Positions 1 to 6,164 of a stretch of 9,300 nucleotides of DNA are shown piece by piece; positions within the stretch are counted from its first letter, which is position 1, and each line of letters starts with the position of its first letter. Location of the stretch: positions 1-9,300 of the forward strand of contig DEJS01000001.1 of assembly GCA_002353485.1 (NCBI GenBank). Reading direction: 5' to 3'. Both the position numbers and the translations under genes were made by a program. The notes under the pieces were generated by a model, which saw only the letters and a program-made list of their open reading frames with translations, was not told the DNA's origin and did no database searches. Source of the DNA: Prevotella sp. UBA2742. Its GTDB lineage: Bacteria > Bacteroidota > Bacteroidia > Bacteroidales > Bacteroidaceae.

Positions 1-38
1 GAGCTCTTACGACGACCTATTGCATTGATGTATTCCAT
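1..38 (-). CDS. rpsI: 30S ribosomal protein S9, N-terminal fragment
   Basis: Reading leftwards from an ATG at 38-36, the frame gives MEYINAIGRRKS before running off the window edge. The NAIGRRKS stretch matches the conserved N-terminus of bacterial S9 (uS9), which sits on the small-subunit head with its C-terminal tail near the P-site tRNA. The gene begins 34 bases after the rplM stop on the same strand, and rplM-rpsI is the usual bacterial order, so the two are almost certainly co-transcribed. The short gap is AT-rich and has no Shine-Dalgarno sequence, as is normal in Bacteroidota. Only 12 codons are visible, so the identity rests on this short motif together with the neighbour. Confidence 0.85.
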   Translation of the reverse strand, partial: MEYINAIGRRKS

Positions 39-72
39 CTTAACTATAATCTTTAAACTTTATACTCTAAAC

Positions 73-540
73 TTACTTATACTGGTTGATGTCGATAGCC
101 TTGGGCTTCTGGGCCTCGTGCTTGTGCTCGGTTCCCTCGTAGATGTAGAGGTTGTTCAGCAGTGCGCGGCCGAGGGGGCCTTTGGGCAGCATGCCCTTGA
201 CGGCGTGCTTCAGGATGCGCTCTACGCCAAAGGGCTTCTTGCGCAGCTCGGCAGGCGTGTTGAAACGCTGGCCGCCGGGATAGCCCGTGTAGTGGGTGTA
301 AACCTTGTCAGTCTCTTTCTTACCAGTGAATACCACCTTGGCGGCGTTGATGATGATAACGTTGTCGCCACAGTCCTGGTTAGGAGTGAAGGTGGGCTTG
401 TACTTTCCGCGGATGATCTTGGCAACCTTAGAAGCCAGACGGCCTACCACCTGGTCGGTAGCGTCGATGACCACCCATTCCTTCTGCTCGCGAGCAGCTT
501 CCTTCGATACGGAAACGGTCTTGTAACTTAAAGTGTTCAT
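73..540 (-). CDS. rplM: 50S ribosomal protein L13
   Basis: This 155-residue protein is L13 (uL13), an early-assembly protein of the large ribosomal subunit that binds 23S rRNA. The family core is complete: WVVIDATDQVVGRLAS near residues 22-37, HYTGYPGG at 83-90, and the signature VKGMLPKGPLGR at 114-125. It is about a dozen residues longer than the roughly 142-residue E. coli protein, through a short N-terminal extension and a C-terminal tail ending KAIDINQYK. The ATG is preceded by an A-rich stretch with only a weak GA-rich element. rpsI follows 34 bases downstream. The gene has its own promoter far upstream (near 781-788) and a leader of about 235 nt, which suggests control at the RNA level. 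Confidence 0.97.
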   Translation of the reverse strand: MNTLSYKTVSVSKEAAREQKEWVVIDATDQVVGRLASKVAKIIRGKYKPTFTPNQDCGDNVIIINAAKVVFTGKKETDKVYTHYTGYPGGQRFNTPAELRKKPFGVERILKHAVKGMLPKGPLGRALLNNLYIYEGTEHKHEAQKPKAIDINQYK

Positions 541-775
541 TTCTCTTTGAATTTACTACTAAAAAACAGTTTTACTATAATATTAATGTACGCACATAAA
601 CTTACATCCGAGGTCTAACTCCCGGCTGTTAGTCTAACGTACGCTCCCTTCGAGACACCAGTGCGCCCCTGGGGGACTTTTTGAACCAGCGATTCACGAA
701 CCACCACGTCCGGCCAAAGACGCCGCTATTCACACTCTGATTCTGACGGGGATTCTAAGTCTCTCCCCAAAATCG
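541..775 (-). promoter_or_regulatory. Long structured 5' leader of rplM
   Basis: Between the rplM promoter and its ATG lie about 235 untranslated bases with pairing potential on the minus strand. (1) GATTTT at 774-769 pairs with AGAATC at 744-739 (one G-U), enclosing GGGGA 768-764 with TCCCC 752-748. (2) AGTGTG at 736-731 pairs with CGCACT at 665-660 (one G-U), closing a domain that contains CGTC 722-719 with GACG 710-707. (3) CTAAC and GTTAG copies at 638-615 can pair in alternative ways. The proximal 60 bases are AT-rich and look unstructured. I infer a cis-acting ribosomal-protein leader, perhaps an L13 or S9 feedback site. No open reading frame explains the region. The folding was done by eye. 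Confidence 0.45.
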
Positions 776-780
776 GACTG

Positions 781-788
781 CAAAGGTA
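781..788 (-). promoter_or_regulatory. rplM promoter, -7 box TACCTTTG
   Basis: On the minus strand the sequence reads TACCTTTG, a perfect match to the Bacteroidota -7 consensus TAnnTTTG. Transcription would start near 774-776. The expected -33 TTTG is poor: only a TTTC lies at roughly the right distance. The box is followed by the long rplM leader and lies about 70 bases beyond the stop of the upstream lipoprotein gene, so rplM need not depend on transcription from that gene. Confidence 0.7.
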
Positions 789-857
789 CGACTTTTATTT
801 TGAAACACGCGCGTAAGGCAGTCTTGGACATGTAATATTTATGATTATTTAACCAAA

Positions 858-1448
858 TTACCTGCTGTGTGGCACTGAGTCTGCGGGTAGCTTGTAGTCG
901 TGGACGTAGTCTTTCAGTGGCTTCGCCGCCTCGGCGCGGTCGGGCAGGTAGCGCAGGATGATGGTGATGAGGCGCGTGGAGTCGTCGATGACCTTGGCAT
1001 AGTATTCGAAGTCGCCCTCCTGGCCGGTGTGTATGCTGTAGTCGTCGCCTACCTCCAGCAGTTCGGCTCCCATGCCCATCAACTGCTGGCCGGGGGTGCG
1101 GAAGATGTCGTCGCCCTTGAACACCTGCTGCTCCATGAACGACAGCGACAGGTCGTCGTTGAGGAATACCTCCATCTGCTCGTCCTCCAGGTACTGGTGG
1201 CGCAGGTAGCTGGGGTACTCGATGTCGAGGCCCAGCGACGGGCTGTGGTATTTCAGCTGTGTCGACCTGGACAGCTCTATGTTCAGGCTGTCGTCGGCCG
1301 TGATGACGTTATGGAACGACTTCAGCTGCTGCCGTCCGCCGCAGGCGGCCAGCAGGAGTGCCGTCATGCATCCTATGGCTGCTGCCGCCGCCGCCGATGA
1401 GAAGCGGCTGCCTTCCTTTTCCTTCCTGTATCTACTTAACATTGGCAT
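858..1448 (-). CDS. Putative lipoprotein of unknown function
   Basis: I do not recognise a family for this 196-residue protein. Its N-terminus is a lipoprotein signal: basic residues (RYRKEK), an alanine-rich hydrophobic core, and the lipobox LAAC with cysteine 36 as the predicted lipidation site. The next residues, GGRQQ, lack the acidic export signal that sends Bacteroidota lipoproteins to the cell surface, so a periplasm-facing location is more likely (inference). The mature part is acidic and soluble, with mixed alpha/beta character. It resembles small secreted proteins that describe a fit of 'SLGLDIEYPSYL', but that is not enough to assign a domain. The run of six alanine codons is a GC-rich triplet repeat. 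It begins 54 bases after the stop of the MATE pump on the same strand. A weak 4-bp stem (AGTC/GACT at 1481-1504) followed by seven minus-strand Ts lies between them, so co-transcription is possible but uncertain. The ATG at 1448 has no Shine-Dalgarno sequence. A second ATG two codons in is an equally good start. Confidence 0.8.
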   Translation of the reverse strand: MPMLSRYRKEKEGSRFSSAAAAAAIGCMTALLLAACGGRQQLKSFHNVITADDSLNIELSRSTQLKYHSPSLGLDIEYPSYLRHQYLEDEQMEVFLNDDLSLSFMEQQVFKGDDIFRTPGQQLMGMGAELLEVGDDYSIHTGQEGDFEYYAKVIDDSTRLITIILRYLPDRAEAAKPLKDYVHDYKLPADSVPHSR

Positions 1449-1502
1449 GTGAAAGAGTAATTATTTGATATTAAAAAAACAGTCGAAAAGCCGGAGCCGG
1501 GA

Positions 1503-2837
1503 CTATGTTAGCCCCTTGGTCCGCCACTTGCCCGAACGCCAGCGGCGCATGAGGATGACGCCTCGGATGTTCTCGTCGAGTGCGAAGGCCACCCACATGC
1601 CGATGAGCCCGTAGCCGAGTGGTATGCCGACGACGTAGCTCAGTCCGACGGCAACGGTCCAGTTGAAGACGATGGCTATCAGGAGCGGATAGATGGCGTC
1701 GCCGGTAGCCCGCAGGGTGCTGGTGGCAAAGATGTTCGATGTGCGCCCTATCTCCAGGAACCAGTCGATGACGAAAACCCACACGCCCATGGCTATGATG
1801 TGCTCGTTGTCGGTAAAGGCGCTGAGGATGTCGTGTCCGAAGACGACAAGGACGGCAGAGCCGGTGAGGGTGATAACCATCGACCAGCGGAAGAAGTAGT
1901 TGCCCATCAGGTAGGCGGCCTGATGGCGGCGCTGTCCTACGAGTTGGCCCACAAGGATGTCGCCGCCCTGCGTGATGCTCAGGCAGAACAGGTAGACGAA
2001 CATGATGATGTTGGCGCAGTAGGTACGGGTGGCCAGTGCCTCGTTGCTAATCTGGTTGATGAAGTAGGTGACGACCACCTGCGAGAGGTTGTAGCTGATG
2101 TTCTCGCTCATGGCCGGTATGCCGATAAGCATAAGGTTGCGCAGCTCCCGCCAGGGTATGGGGCGGAAGTAGCGCAGCGGAAAGCTTGGGATGTGCTTGC
2201 GGAAGTGTATGGCGCCCAACAGCACGGTGGCCACGGCGCGGCTGGCGGCAGTGGCGATGGCAGCCCCCTCTACGCCCATCTGCGGACATCCCAGGCGTCC
2301 GAAGATGAGGGCATAGTTGCCGATGATGTTCACCACGTTGACGACGCCCGTCACTACCATGGGGTATGTCACCTTCCCGGCGCTCCTCAGCGAGGCGGAA
2401 AACGTCAGCGACAGGGCCTGGAAGAACGACAGCGCCCCCGTCAGCCGCAGGTAGACAAGGGCGTCGCCCATCAGGTCCGGCCGTACACCCATCAGGTGGA
2501 GCACCTGTTCGGCAAAGACGAAGAGCAGGGCGCTCACCGTGAGCCCCAGCAGCAGGTTGACCACTAAGGCCATGCCCACCACCTGCGTCAGTCGCTTGCG
2601 ATAGCCGGCGCCGATATACTGTGCGCAGATGATGGCGGCACCCATCGAGAAGAACTGGTATACCAGGAATACCAGCGACATGAGCTGGTTGTCGAGCCCG
2701 ACGGCAGCCACGCTGTTGTCGCTGTAGCGGCTGAGCATCACCGTGTCGACGGCACCCAGCATCATAACGAGTGCCATCTCGATAAAGACGGGAACCGTGA
2801 GTGTCTTCAGCTGTCTTTTCAGTGAGTGTGCTGCCAT
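1503..2837 (-). CDS. MATE-family multidrug efflux transporter
   Basis: This is a polytopic membrane protein of 444 residues with about twelve hydrophobic segments in two similar halves. That is the architecture and normal length of MATE (NorM/DinF-like) exporters, which expel cationic drugs or metabolites in exchange for sodium ions or protons. Family-typical stretches are the N-terminal KTLTVPVFIEMALVMMLGAVDTVMLSR and, at the start of the second half, IGIPAMSENISYNLSQVVVTYFINQ. I chose the ATG at 2837. The frame stays open to a TTG at 2855, adding six residues, but neither start has a well-spaced Shine-Dalgarno sequence and ATG is the likelier codon. A small lipoprotein gene follows. The upstream region holds 11-bp repeats and a minus-strand TACCTTTG box near 3100, so a long leader is possible. 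Substrate and coupling ion cannot be told from the sequence. Confidence 0.93.
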   Translation of the reverse strand: MAAHSLKRQLKTLTVPVFIEMALVMMLGAVDTVMLSRYSDNSVAAVGLDNQLMSLVFLVYQFFSMGAAIICAQYIGAGYRKRLTQVVGMALVVNLLLGLTVSALLFVFAEQVLHLMGVRPDLMGDALVYLRLTGALSFFQALSLTFSASLRSAGKVTYPMVVTGVVNVVNIIGNYALIFGRLGCPQMGVEGAAIATAASRAVATVLLGAIHFRKHIPSFPLRYFRPIPWRELRNLMLIGIPAMSENISYNLSQVVVTYFINQISNEALATRTYCANIIMFVYLFCLSITQGGDILVGQLVGQRRHQAAYLMGNYFFRWSMVITLTGSAVLVVFGHDILSAFTDNEHIIAMGVWVFVIDWFLEIGRTSNIFATSTLRATGDAIYPLLIAIVFNWTVAVGLSYVVGIPLGYGLIGMWVAFALDENIRGVILMRRWRSGKWRTKGLT

Positions 2838-2884
2838 TATCTTCCTGCTGCTCAAAAGAGAGTGGTAAATAAAGTCTGGGATAA

Positions 2885-2892
2885 TACCTGTG
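2885..2892 (+). promoter_or_regulatory. Weak promoter-like box TACCTGTG
   Basis: TACCTGTG differs from the Bacteroidota -7 consensus TAnnTTTG at one position, and no clear TTTG lies 19-20 bases before it. Its interest is its place: a transcript starting about six bases later would run through the 11-bp repeats and end at the terminator at 3003-3029, giving an RNA of roughly 130 nt. This is a candidate only. Confidence 0.2.
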
Positions 2893-2900
2893 CCCGGTTC

Positions 2901-2980
2901 ATGTCCAGTATATGTCCAGTATTTGTTCAGTATATGTCCAGTGTTTCTTCAGTGAATGACTGAACAAATACTGAACAGAC
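2901..2980. repeat. Phased 11-bp repeats, five direct and two inverted copies
   Basis: Five contiguous 11-base units begin at 2901, 2912, 2923, 2934 and 2945. The first two are identical (ATGTCCAGTAT), the third is TTGTTCAGTAT, the fourth ATGTCCAGTGT and the fifth TTCTTCAGTGA. CAGT recurs exactly every 11 bases (2906, 2917, 2928, 2939, 2950). Two more units run the other way, ACTGAACAAAT at 2959-2969 and ACTGAACAGAC at 2970-2980. The 20 bases at 2912-2931 and those at 2959-2978 are inverted repeats with two mismatches, separated by 27 bases. The array could act as DNA, with helically phased binding sites, or as RNA, as a long hairpin. It lies 60-140 bases upstream of the MATE start. Confidence 0.85.
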
Positions 2981-3002
2981 GATGGGCATGTAGTGGCCAC
3001 GT

Positions 3003-3029
3003 AAGCATCCGGTAATGGGGATGCTTTTT
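3003..3029 (+). terminator. Rho-independent terminator, plus strand
   Basis: AAGCATCC at 3003-3010 pairs perfectly with GGATGCTT at 3019-3026 across an 8-base loop. The 3' arm runs into five Ts (3025-3029). On the minus strand no T-run follows the hairpin, so it is directional. No annotated plus-strand gene lies upstream, because the neighbouring MATE gene is on the other strand. It therefore either ends an unannotated RNA or protects the region from antisense transcription. Confidence 0.7.
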
Positions 3030-3099
3030 CCTTGAGACGTAATTAATGATGGGTAGAGCATAATGTGCTGTTCTGTCGTCTTCGCTTTTTTTCGGGGTG

Positions 3100-3107
3100 C
3101 AAAGGTA
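3100..3107 (-). promoter_or_regulatory. Minus-strand promoter box TACCTTTG, candidate for the MATE gene
   Basis: Read leftwards, TACCTTTG matches TAnnTTTG exactly. A TTTTTG lies upstream, but only about 13 bases away instead of the usual 19-20, so the -33 match is poor. If used, it would give the MATE gene a leader of about 255 nt that contains the 11-bp repeats. Confidence 0.5.
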
Positions 3108-3152
3108 GTGCTTTTTTTCGCAAAAACTACTGCAAGTTCAAAAAATTCTTCT

Positions 3153-3160
3153 TACCTTTG
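3153..3160 (+). promoter_or_regulatory. Plus-strand promoter box TACCTTTG (distal)
   Basis: An exact TAnnTTTG match about 100 bases ahead of the TSCPD gene, without a recognisable TTTG at -33. It could be a second, distal start for TSCPD-sstT, with the next box downstream being the main one. Confidence 0.45.
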
Positions 3161-3212
3161 CAGAAAAATTTAATGTACGAGTGTGATGGACAGGAGAATT
3201 GAGTTCCATAGT

Positions 3213-3240
3213 TTTGTTTGGAAAATAATGTGTACCTTTG
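3213..3240 (+). promoter_or_regulatory. Promoter of the TSCPD-sstT pair
   Basis: TACCTTTG at 3233-3240 is an exact -7 box, and TTTG at 3213-3216 is a possible -33 element with a slightly short spacer of 16 bases. Transcription would begin near 3246, leaving a leader of about 15 bases before the ATG at 3261. That leader is A-rich and lacks a Shine-Dalgarno sequence. Confidence 0.65.
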
Positions 3241-3260
3241 TGGCCAAAAACAAATAAGAG

Positions 3261-3530
3261 ATGAAAACGAAACATGTTATGTATAGCCCCACGGGGGTGT
3301 GCTCGCGCGGCATCGACGTGACGGCCGACGAGAACGAGGTGATTCAGCAGGTGTTCTTCATTGGTGGTTGCCATGGCAACCTGCAAGGCATCAGCCAGTT
3401 GGTTAGAGGACAGAAAATCGACGATGTCATCAGTCGTCTGCAGGGCATCCGCTGCGGAGCGAAGAGCACGTCGTGCCCTGACCAGTTGTGCGAGGCATTG
3501 CGCGAACTGAAGCGGGCTCCGTTGCAATAA
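3261..3530 (+). CDS. TSCPD-domain small protein (TIGR03905-like)
   Basis: This 89-residue protein consists of little more than one TSCPD domain. The naming motif TSCPD is at residues 70-74, and the N-terminal YSPTGVCSRGI and the central FIGGCHGNLQGIS match the TIGR03905 family of stand-alone TSCPD proteins. Cysteines at 14, 37, 65 and 72 fall in the motifs that define the family and could bind a metal (inference). TSCPD domains also occur in some vitamin B12-dependent ribonucleotide reductases, but the role of the free-standing form is not established. The length is normal. The gene starts about 15 bases after a predicted transcription start and ends 59 bases before sstT, so the two are probably co-transcribed. 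The 16-base palindrome GGTTGCCATGGCAACC lies inside it at 3366-3381 and is explained by the codons for G-C-H-G-N. Confidence 0.88.
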   Translation: MKTKHVMYSPTGVCSRGIDVTADENEVIQQVFFIGGCHGNLQGISQLVRGQKIDDVISRLQGIRCGAKSTSCPDQLCEALRELKRAPLQ

Positions 3531-3589
3531 GCTGGAGAAAAGTATCGCGGGTGGTCAAGACTTGCTGAACGAGAAACGGACAGACGTCT

Positions 3590-4831
3590 ATGATGAAGGA
3601 TATTGCAAACTGGATGATACGGAAATGGTTAGACCTGAGTCTGGTGCTGAGGATACTCATCGGACTCTTTGTCGGCGCGGTGTTGGGACTGGCTGTCCCT
3701 GAATGGACGGGCGTCGGAATCATTGGCACGGTGTTTGTCAGTGCCTTGAAGGCTATCGCCCCTGTGCTGGTGGCCGTACTGGTGACGGCGAGCATCGCCC
3801 AGGCTGGCGAAGGGCTGGGCCCCAGGTTCCGTACCGTGATACTGCTCTATCTGTCAACGACATTACTGGCCGCTTTCTTGGCAGTGATGGCGAGCAACGC
3901 CTTTCCCGTGGTGCTCCGCCTGACAGGGGTCGGGGCAGAGGGCAATCCTGTAGGTTCGCTGTCTGAAGTGCTTGAAAACCTGCTGGTGAGCATGGTAGCC
4001 AACCCCGTTGGGGCCATAGCTGGGGGCAATTACATAGGCATACTTTTCTGGGCCATTGTCTTTGGCGTTGGACTGAGACTGGCGGGTAGTCAGGCGACGG
4101 TGCAGGTGTTTCAGGACTTGGCTCAGGTGGTGTCGTGGGCGGTGAGATGGATTATCCAGGCGGCACCGTTCGGCATACTGGGACTGGTGTTCAGTTCGGT
4201 ATCGCAGAGCGGGCTGGAGATATTTTCGGTCTACGGCCAGCTGATAGTGCTGCTGGCAGGGTGCATGTTTGTCCATGTGTTGGTGACGTGTCCCTTGGTG
4301 GCTTTCCTGATGCTGCGAAAGAATCCTTATCCGTTGCTGTTCCGCTGCCTGAGGGTGAGTGGACTGCAGGCGTTCTTCACGCGTTCCTCTGCTGCCAACA
4401 TCCCAGTCAATATGGGGTTATGCAGGCGCCTGGGACTTGACGAAGACTTCTATTCCGTCAGCATCCCCCTTGGTGCGACCGTCAATATGAATGGTGCTGC
4501 CATCACTATCACCGTGATGACAATGGCTGTCGCCTATACGATGGGCGTTGAGGTGTCGTTGGGCTCGGCTTTGCTGCTCTGTGTGATGGCAGCATTGGGA
4601 GCCTGCGGAACGTCTGGCGTGGCAGGAGGCTCGCTGTTGCTCGTTCCGATGGCCTGTTCGCTCTTCGGTATCAGTAGCGACGTGGCCATGCAGGCTGTAG
4701 CCGTGGGCTTTATCATCGGCGTGGTGCAGGACAGCATGGAGACGGCACTGAATTCGAGCAGCGACGTGTTTTTCACGGCTACGGCTGAGTATTACGATTT
4801 AAAGAATCGGAGTGTACGGCGTTCTGAATAG
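3590..4831 (+). CDS. sstT: Serine/threonine:sodium symporter SstT
   Basis: This 413-residue inner-membrane protein belongs to the dicarboxylate/amino acid:cation symporter family, which imports its substrate with sodium ions through an elevator mechanism. It matches the SstT branch in length (E. coli about 414 residues) and in its signatures: FFTRSSAANIPVNM at 262-275 (first re-entrant hairpin), SIPLGATVNMNGAA at 291-304 (substrate and sodium-binding helix), GTSGVAGGSLLLVP at 340-353 (second re-entrant hairpin), and the C-terminal VVQDSMETALNSSSDVFFTA near 378-397. Two ATGs are in tandem at 3590 and 3593, and either may be used. No clear terminator or internal promoter separates it from the TSCPD gene 59 bases upstream. 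I saw no terminator after its stop. Naming it SstT instead of a glutamate carrier rests on the whole pattern of motifs. Confidence 0.93.
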   Translation: MMKDIANWMIRKWLDLSLVLRILIGLFVGAVLGLAVPEWTGVGIIGTVFVSALKAIAPVLVAVLVTASIAQAGEGLGPRFRTVILLYLSTTLLAAFLAVMASNAFPVVLRLTGVGAEGNPVGSLSEVLENLLVSMVANPVGAIAGGNYIGILFWAIVFGVGLRLAGSQATVQVFQDLAQVVSWAVRWIIQAAPFGILGLVFSSVSQSGLEIFSVYGQLIVLLAGCMFVHVLVTCPLVAFLMLRKNPYPLLFRCLRVSGLQAFFTRSSAANIPVNMGLCRRLGLDEDFYSVSIPLGATVNMNGAAITITVMTMAVAYTMGVEVSLGSALLLCVMAALGACGTSGVAGGSLLLVPMACSLFGISSDVAMQAVAVGFIIGVVQDSMETALNSSSDVFFTATAEYYDLKNRSVRRSE

Positions 4832-4879
4832 GTAAAACAAAGAAAATAGGTGTGGGGATGTAAAAAGTCGGCAAAAAAC

Positions 4880-4910
4880 TTGGCTGTTTGGTTAAATTGT
4901 TGTAACTTTG
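4880..4910 (+). promoter_or_regulatory. rpsU promoter
   Basis: TTG at 4880-4882, a 20-base spacer and TAACTTTG at 4903-4910 fit the Bacteroidota -33/-7 pattern well. Transcription would start near 4916, giving a leader of about 70 bases that ends in an A-rich stretch before the rpsU ATG. Confidence 0.75.
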
Positions 4911-4987
4911 CACCCGCTTTTCGTGGCACCTGTGCCCGAAGTTATTGAAAATTAGAATGTAACAATTAAAAATTAAAAACAAAAGCA

Positions 4988-5179
4988 ATGATTATTGTAC
5001 CCGTAAAAGAAGGCGAGAACATCGAGAAGGCCCTCAAGAAGTTTAAGAGAAAGTTCGAAAAGACTGGTGTTATTAAGGAGCTCCGTGCCCGTCAGCAGTT
5101 CGATAAGCCCTCTGTACTGAAGCGCCTGAAGATGGAACACGCTATATACGTACAGAAGCTGCGCGCTAACGAGGAATAA
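4988..5179 (+). CDS. rpsU: 30S ribosomal protein S21
   Basis: This is a short basic protein of 63 residues, the usual length of S21 (bS21). It has the family N-terminus MIIVPVKEGENIEKALKKFKRKFEKTGV and the arginine/lysine-rich helix KELRARQQFDKPSVLKRLK. S21 sits on the 30S platform near the 3' end of 16S rRNA. In Bacteroidota, published ribosome work shows it helping to hide the anti-Shine-Dalgarno sequence, which explains why genes here work without one. In some flavobacteria rpsU itself has a strong Shine-Dalgarno for feedback. Here the bases before the ATG are almost all A and T, with none visible. It has its own promoter, and a separate promoter follows for the recombinase gene. Confidence 0.97.
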   Translation: MIIVPVKEGENIEKALKKFKRKFEKTGVIKELRARQQFDKPSVLKRLKMEHAIYVQKLRANEE

Positions 5180-5194
5180 AAAAGTGCTCTAAAA

Positions 5195-5226
5195 TTTGGT
5201 AGTCTCAAAAAAAAATCGTAATTTCG
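5195..5226 (+). promoter_or_regulatory. Promoter of the Xer recombinase gene
   Basis: TTTG at 5195-5198, a 20-base spacer and TAATTTCG at 5219-5226 (one mismatch to TAnnTTTG) form a good Bacteroidota promoter just after rpsU. Because the box abuts the TTG at 5227, that codon cannot be the start of the gene. The ATG pair at 5251/5254 fits a leader of about 20 bases. Confidence 0.65.
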
Positions 5227-5250
5227 TTGCCGAAAACAAGAAGCAACGTT

Positions 5251-6135
5251 ATGATGATAGAGGATTTTTTGAGCTACTTGCGTTATGAGCGGAATCGTTC
5301 GGAGCTCACTGTACGCAATTACGAGAAGAGTCTTAGGGACTTTGAGGCGTACTTCAAAAATCGAGAAAGTCATCTCTCGTGGGAGTCGGTAGACTCGGAC
5401 CTCATCCGTGACTGGATGGAGAGCATGATGGATAAAGGCGACATGGCATCAACGGTAAATAATTCGTTGAGTGCCGTGCGTTCTTTTTTTCGTTTTGCAC
5501 TCGCCAGAGGACTTGTTGAAAAAGACCCTGCCTACGCAGTGAAGGGTCCTAAGAAACGGAAACCGTTGCCTCAGTATGTGCGAGAGTCGGAGATGGACCG
5601 GCTGATAGACTTGCCCGAGGTGTGGGGCGACAGTATGAAGGATGTTCGCGCGCGTACTATTATAATATTGTTCTATGAGACAGGAATCCGCCTGGCAGAA
5701 CTCGTGGCTCTTGACGACCAGGATGTCGACTTCGGTATGCATCAGCTGAAAGTGACGGGCAAGCGGAATAAACAGCGTATCATTCCTTTCGGCGCTGAAC
5801 TGGAGGAAACGCTGCGGCGCTATATGAAGCAGCGCGACGAACAAATCGTGAAACAAGAGCAGGCACTTTTGCTGAACGACAAGGGACAGCGTGTTACGCG
5901 TTATCAGGTGGCGAGTGTCGTCAAACGCTATCTGTCGTTGGTGACGACAATGAAGAAACGGTCGCCTCACGTGCTGCGGCATTCTTTTGCTACAGCCATG
6001 CTGAACAATGGTGCCGGACTGGAAAGCGTGCGAAAGCTTTTAGGGCATGAAAGTGTTGCCACTACTGAGATTTACACGCATACTACTTTTGAACAATTGA
6101 AACGAGTGTATGAGAATGCCCATCCAAGGGCTTAA
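5251..6135 (+). CDS. xerC: Tyrosine recombinase, XerC/XerD type
   Basis: This 294-residue protein is a Xer site-specific recombinase, which resolves chromosome dimers at dif as part of a heterotetramer with a partner recombinase. An N-terminal SAM-like DNA-binding domain (about 1-85, FLSYLRYERNRSELTVRNYEKSL) precedes the catalytic domain. All six catalytic residues are present: R147 (ETGIRLAE), K171 (TGKRNKQR), H240 and R243 (HVLRHSFAT), H266 (LGHES), and the nucleophile Y275 (TEIYTHT). Length and residue spacing match E. coli XerC/XerD, and nothing suggests an integron or phage integrase. I start at the first of two tandem ATGs (5251). An upstream in-frame TTG at 5227 abuts the promoter box. 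The gene has its own promoter, and raiA follows 40 bases after its stop. XerC versus XerD is not decided by these motifs. The symbol follows the usual annotation of this locus in Bacteroidales. Confidence 0.9.
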   Translation: MMIEDFLSYLRYERNRSELTVRNYEKSLRDFEAYFKNRESHLSWESVDSDLIRDWMESMMDKGDMASTVNNSLSAVRSFFRFALARGLVEKDPAYAVKGPKKRKPLPQYVRESEMDRLIDLPEVWGDSMKDVRARTIIILFYETGIRLAELVALDDQDVDFGMHQLKVTGKRNKQRIIPFGAELEETLRRYMKQRDEQIVKQEQALLLNDKGQRVTRYQVASVVKRYLSLVTTMKKRSPHVLRHSFATAMLNNGAGLESVRKLLGHESVATTEIYTHTTFEQLKRVYENAHPRA

Positions 6136-6164
6136 CCTTATTTATTTACCCTTAAACTAAAAAC

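Larger units (their letters stand above)
2838..3260. other. Divergent intergenic region
   Basis: These 423 bases separate the minus-strand MATE gene from the plus-strand TSCPD gene, and I see no convincing protein-coding frame in them. Moving right, the region holds a weak promoter-like box (2885), phased 11-bp repeats (2901-2980), a plus-strand terminator hairpin (3003-3029), a minus-strand TACCTTTG (3100-3107) and two plus-strand TACCTTTG boxes (3153 and 3233). A nine-codon frame starting at 3173 (MYECDGQEN) probably means nothing. Confidence 0.8.

Noticed and set aside
25..531. A 168-codon plus-strand open frame opposite rplM
   Set aside because: It is antisense to a clear ribosomal protein gene, is rich in L and V from reverse-complemented codons, and resembles no protein. 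The same applies to the 255-codon frame opposite the MATE gene and the 326-codon frame opposite tuf.
1378..1400. GC-rich triplet repeat as a phase-variation tract
   Set aside because: It encodes the alanine-rich part of a lipoprotein signal. Triplet changes would not shift the frame, so switching is unlikely.
3366..3381. Perfect 16-bp palindrome GGTTGCCATGGCAACC
   Set aside because: It lies inside the TSCPD gene over conserved residues (G-C-H-G-N), so protein sequence and codon choice explain it. I see no second copy.
5227..5250. TTG start for the Xer recombinase, eight residues upstream
   Set aside because: It abuts the predicted -7 box and would lie at or before the transcript start. Two tandem ATGs downstream match the family's N-terminus.
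5251..6135. Mobile-element integrase
   Set aside because: The tyrosine recombinase sits in a conserved housekeeping order with normal Xer spacing. No attachment-site repeats, cargo or tRNA-end duplication were seen around it or at the tRNA cluster.
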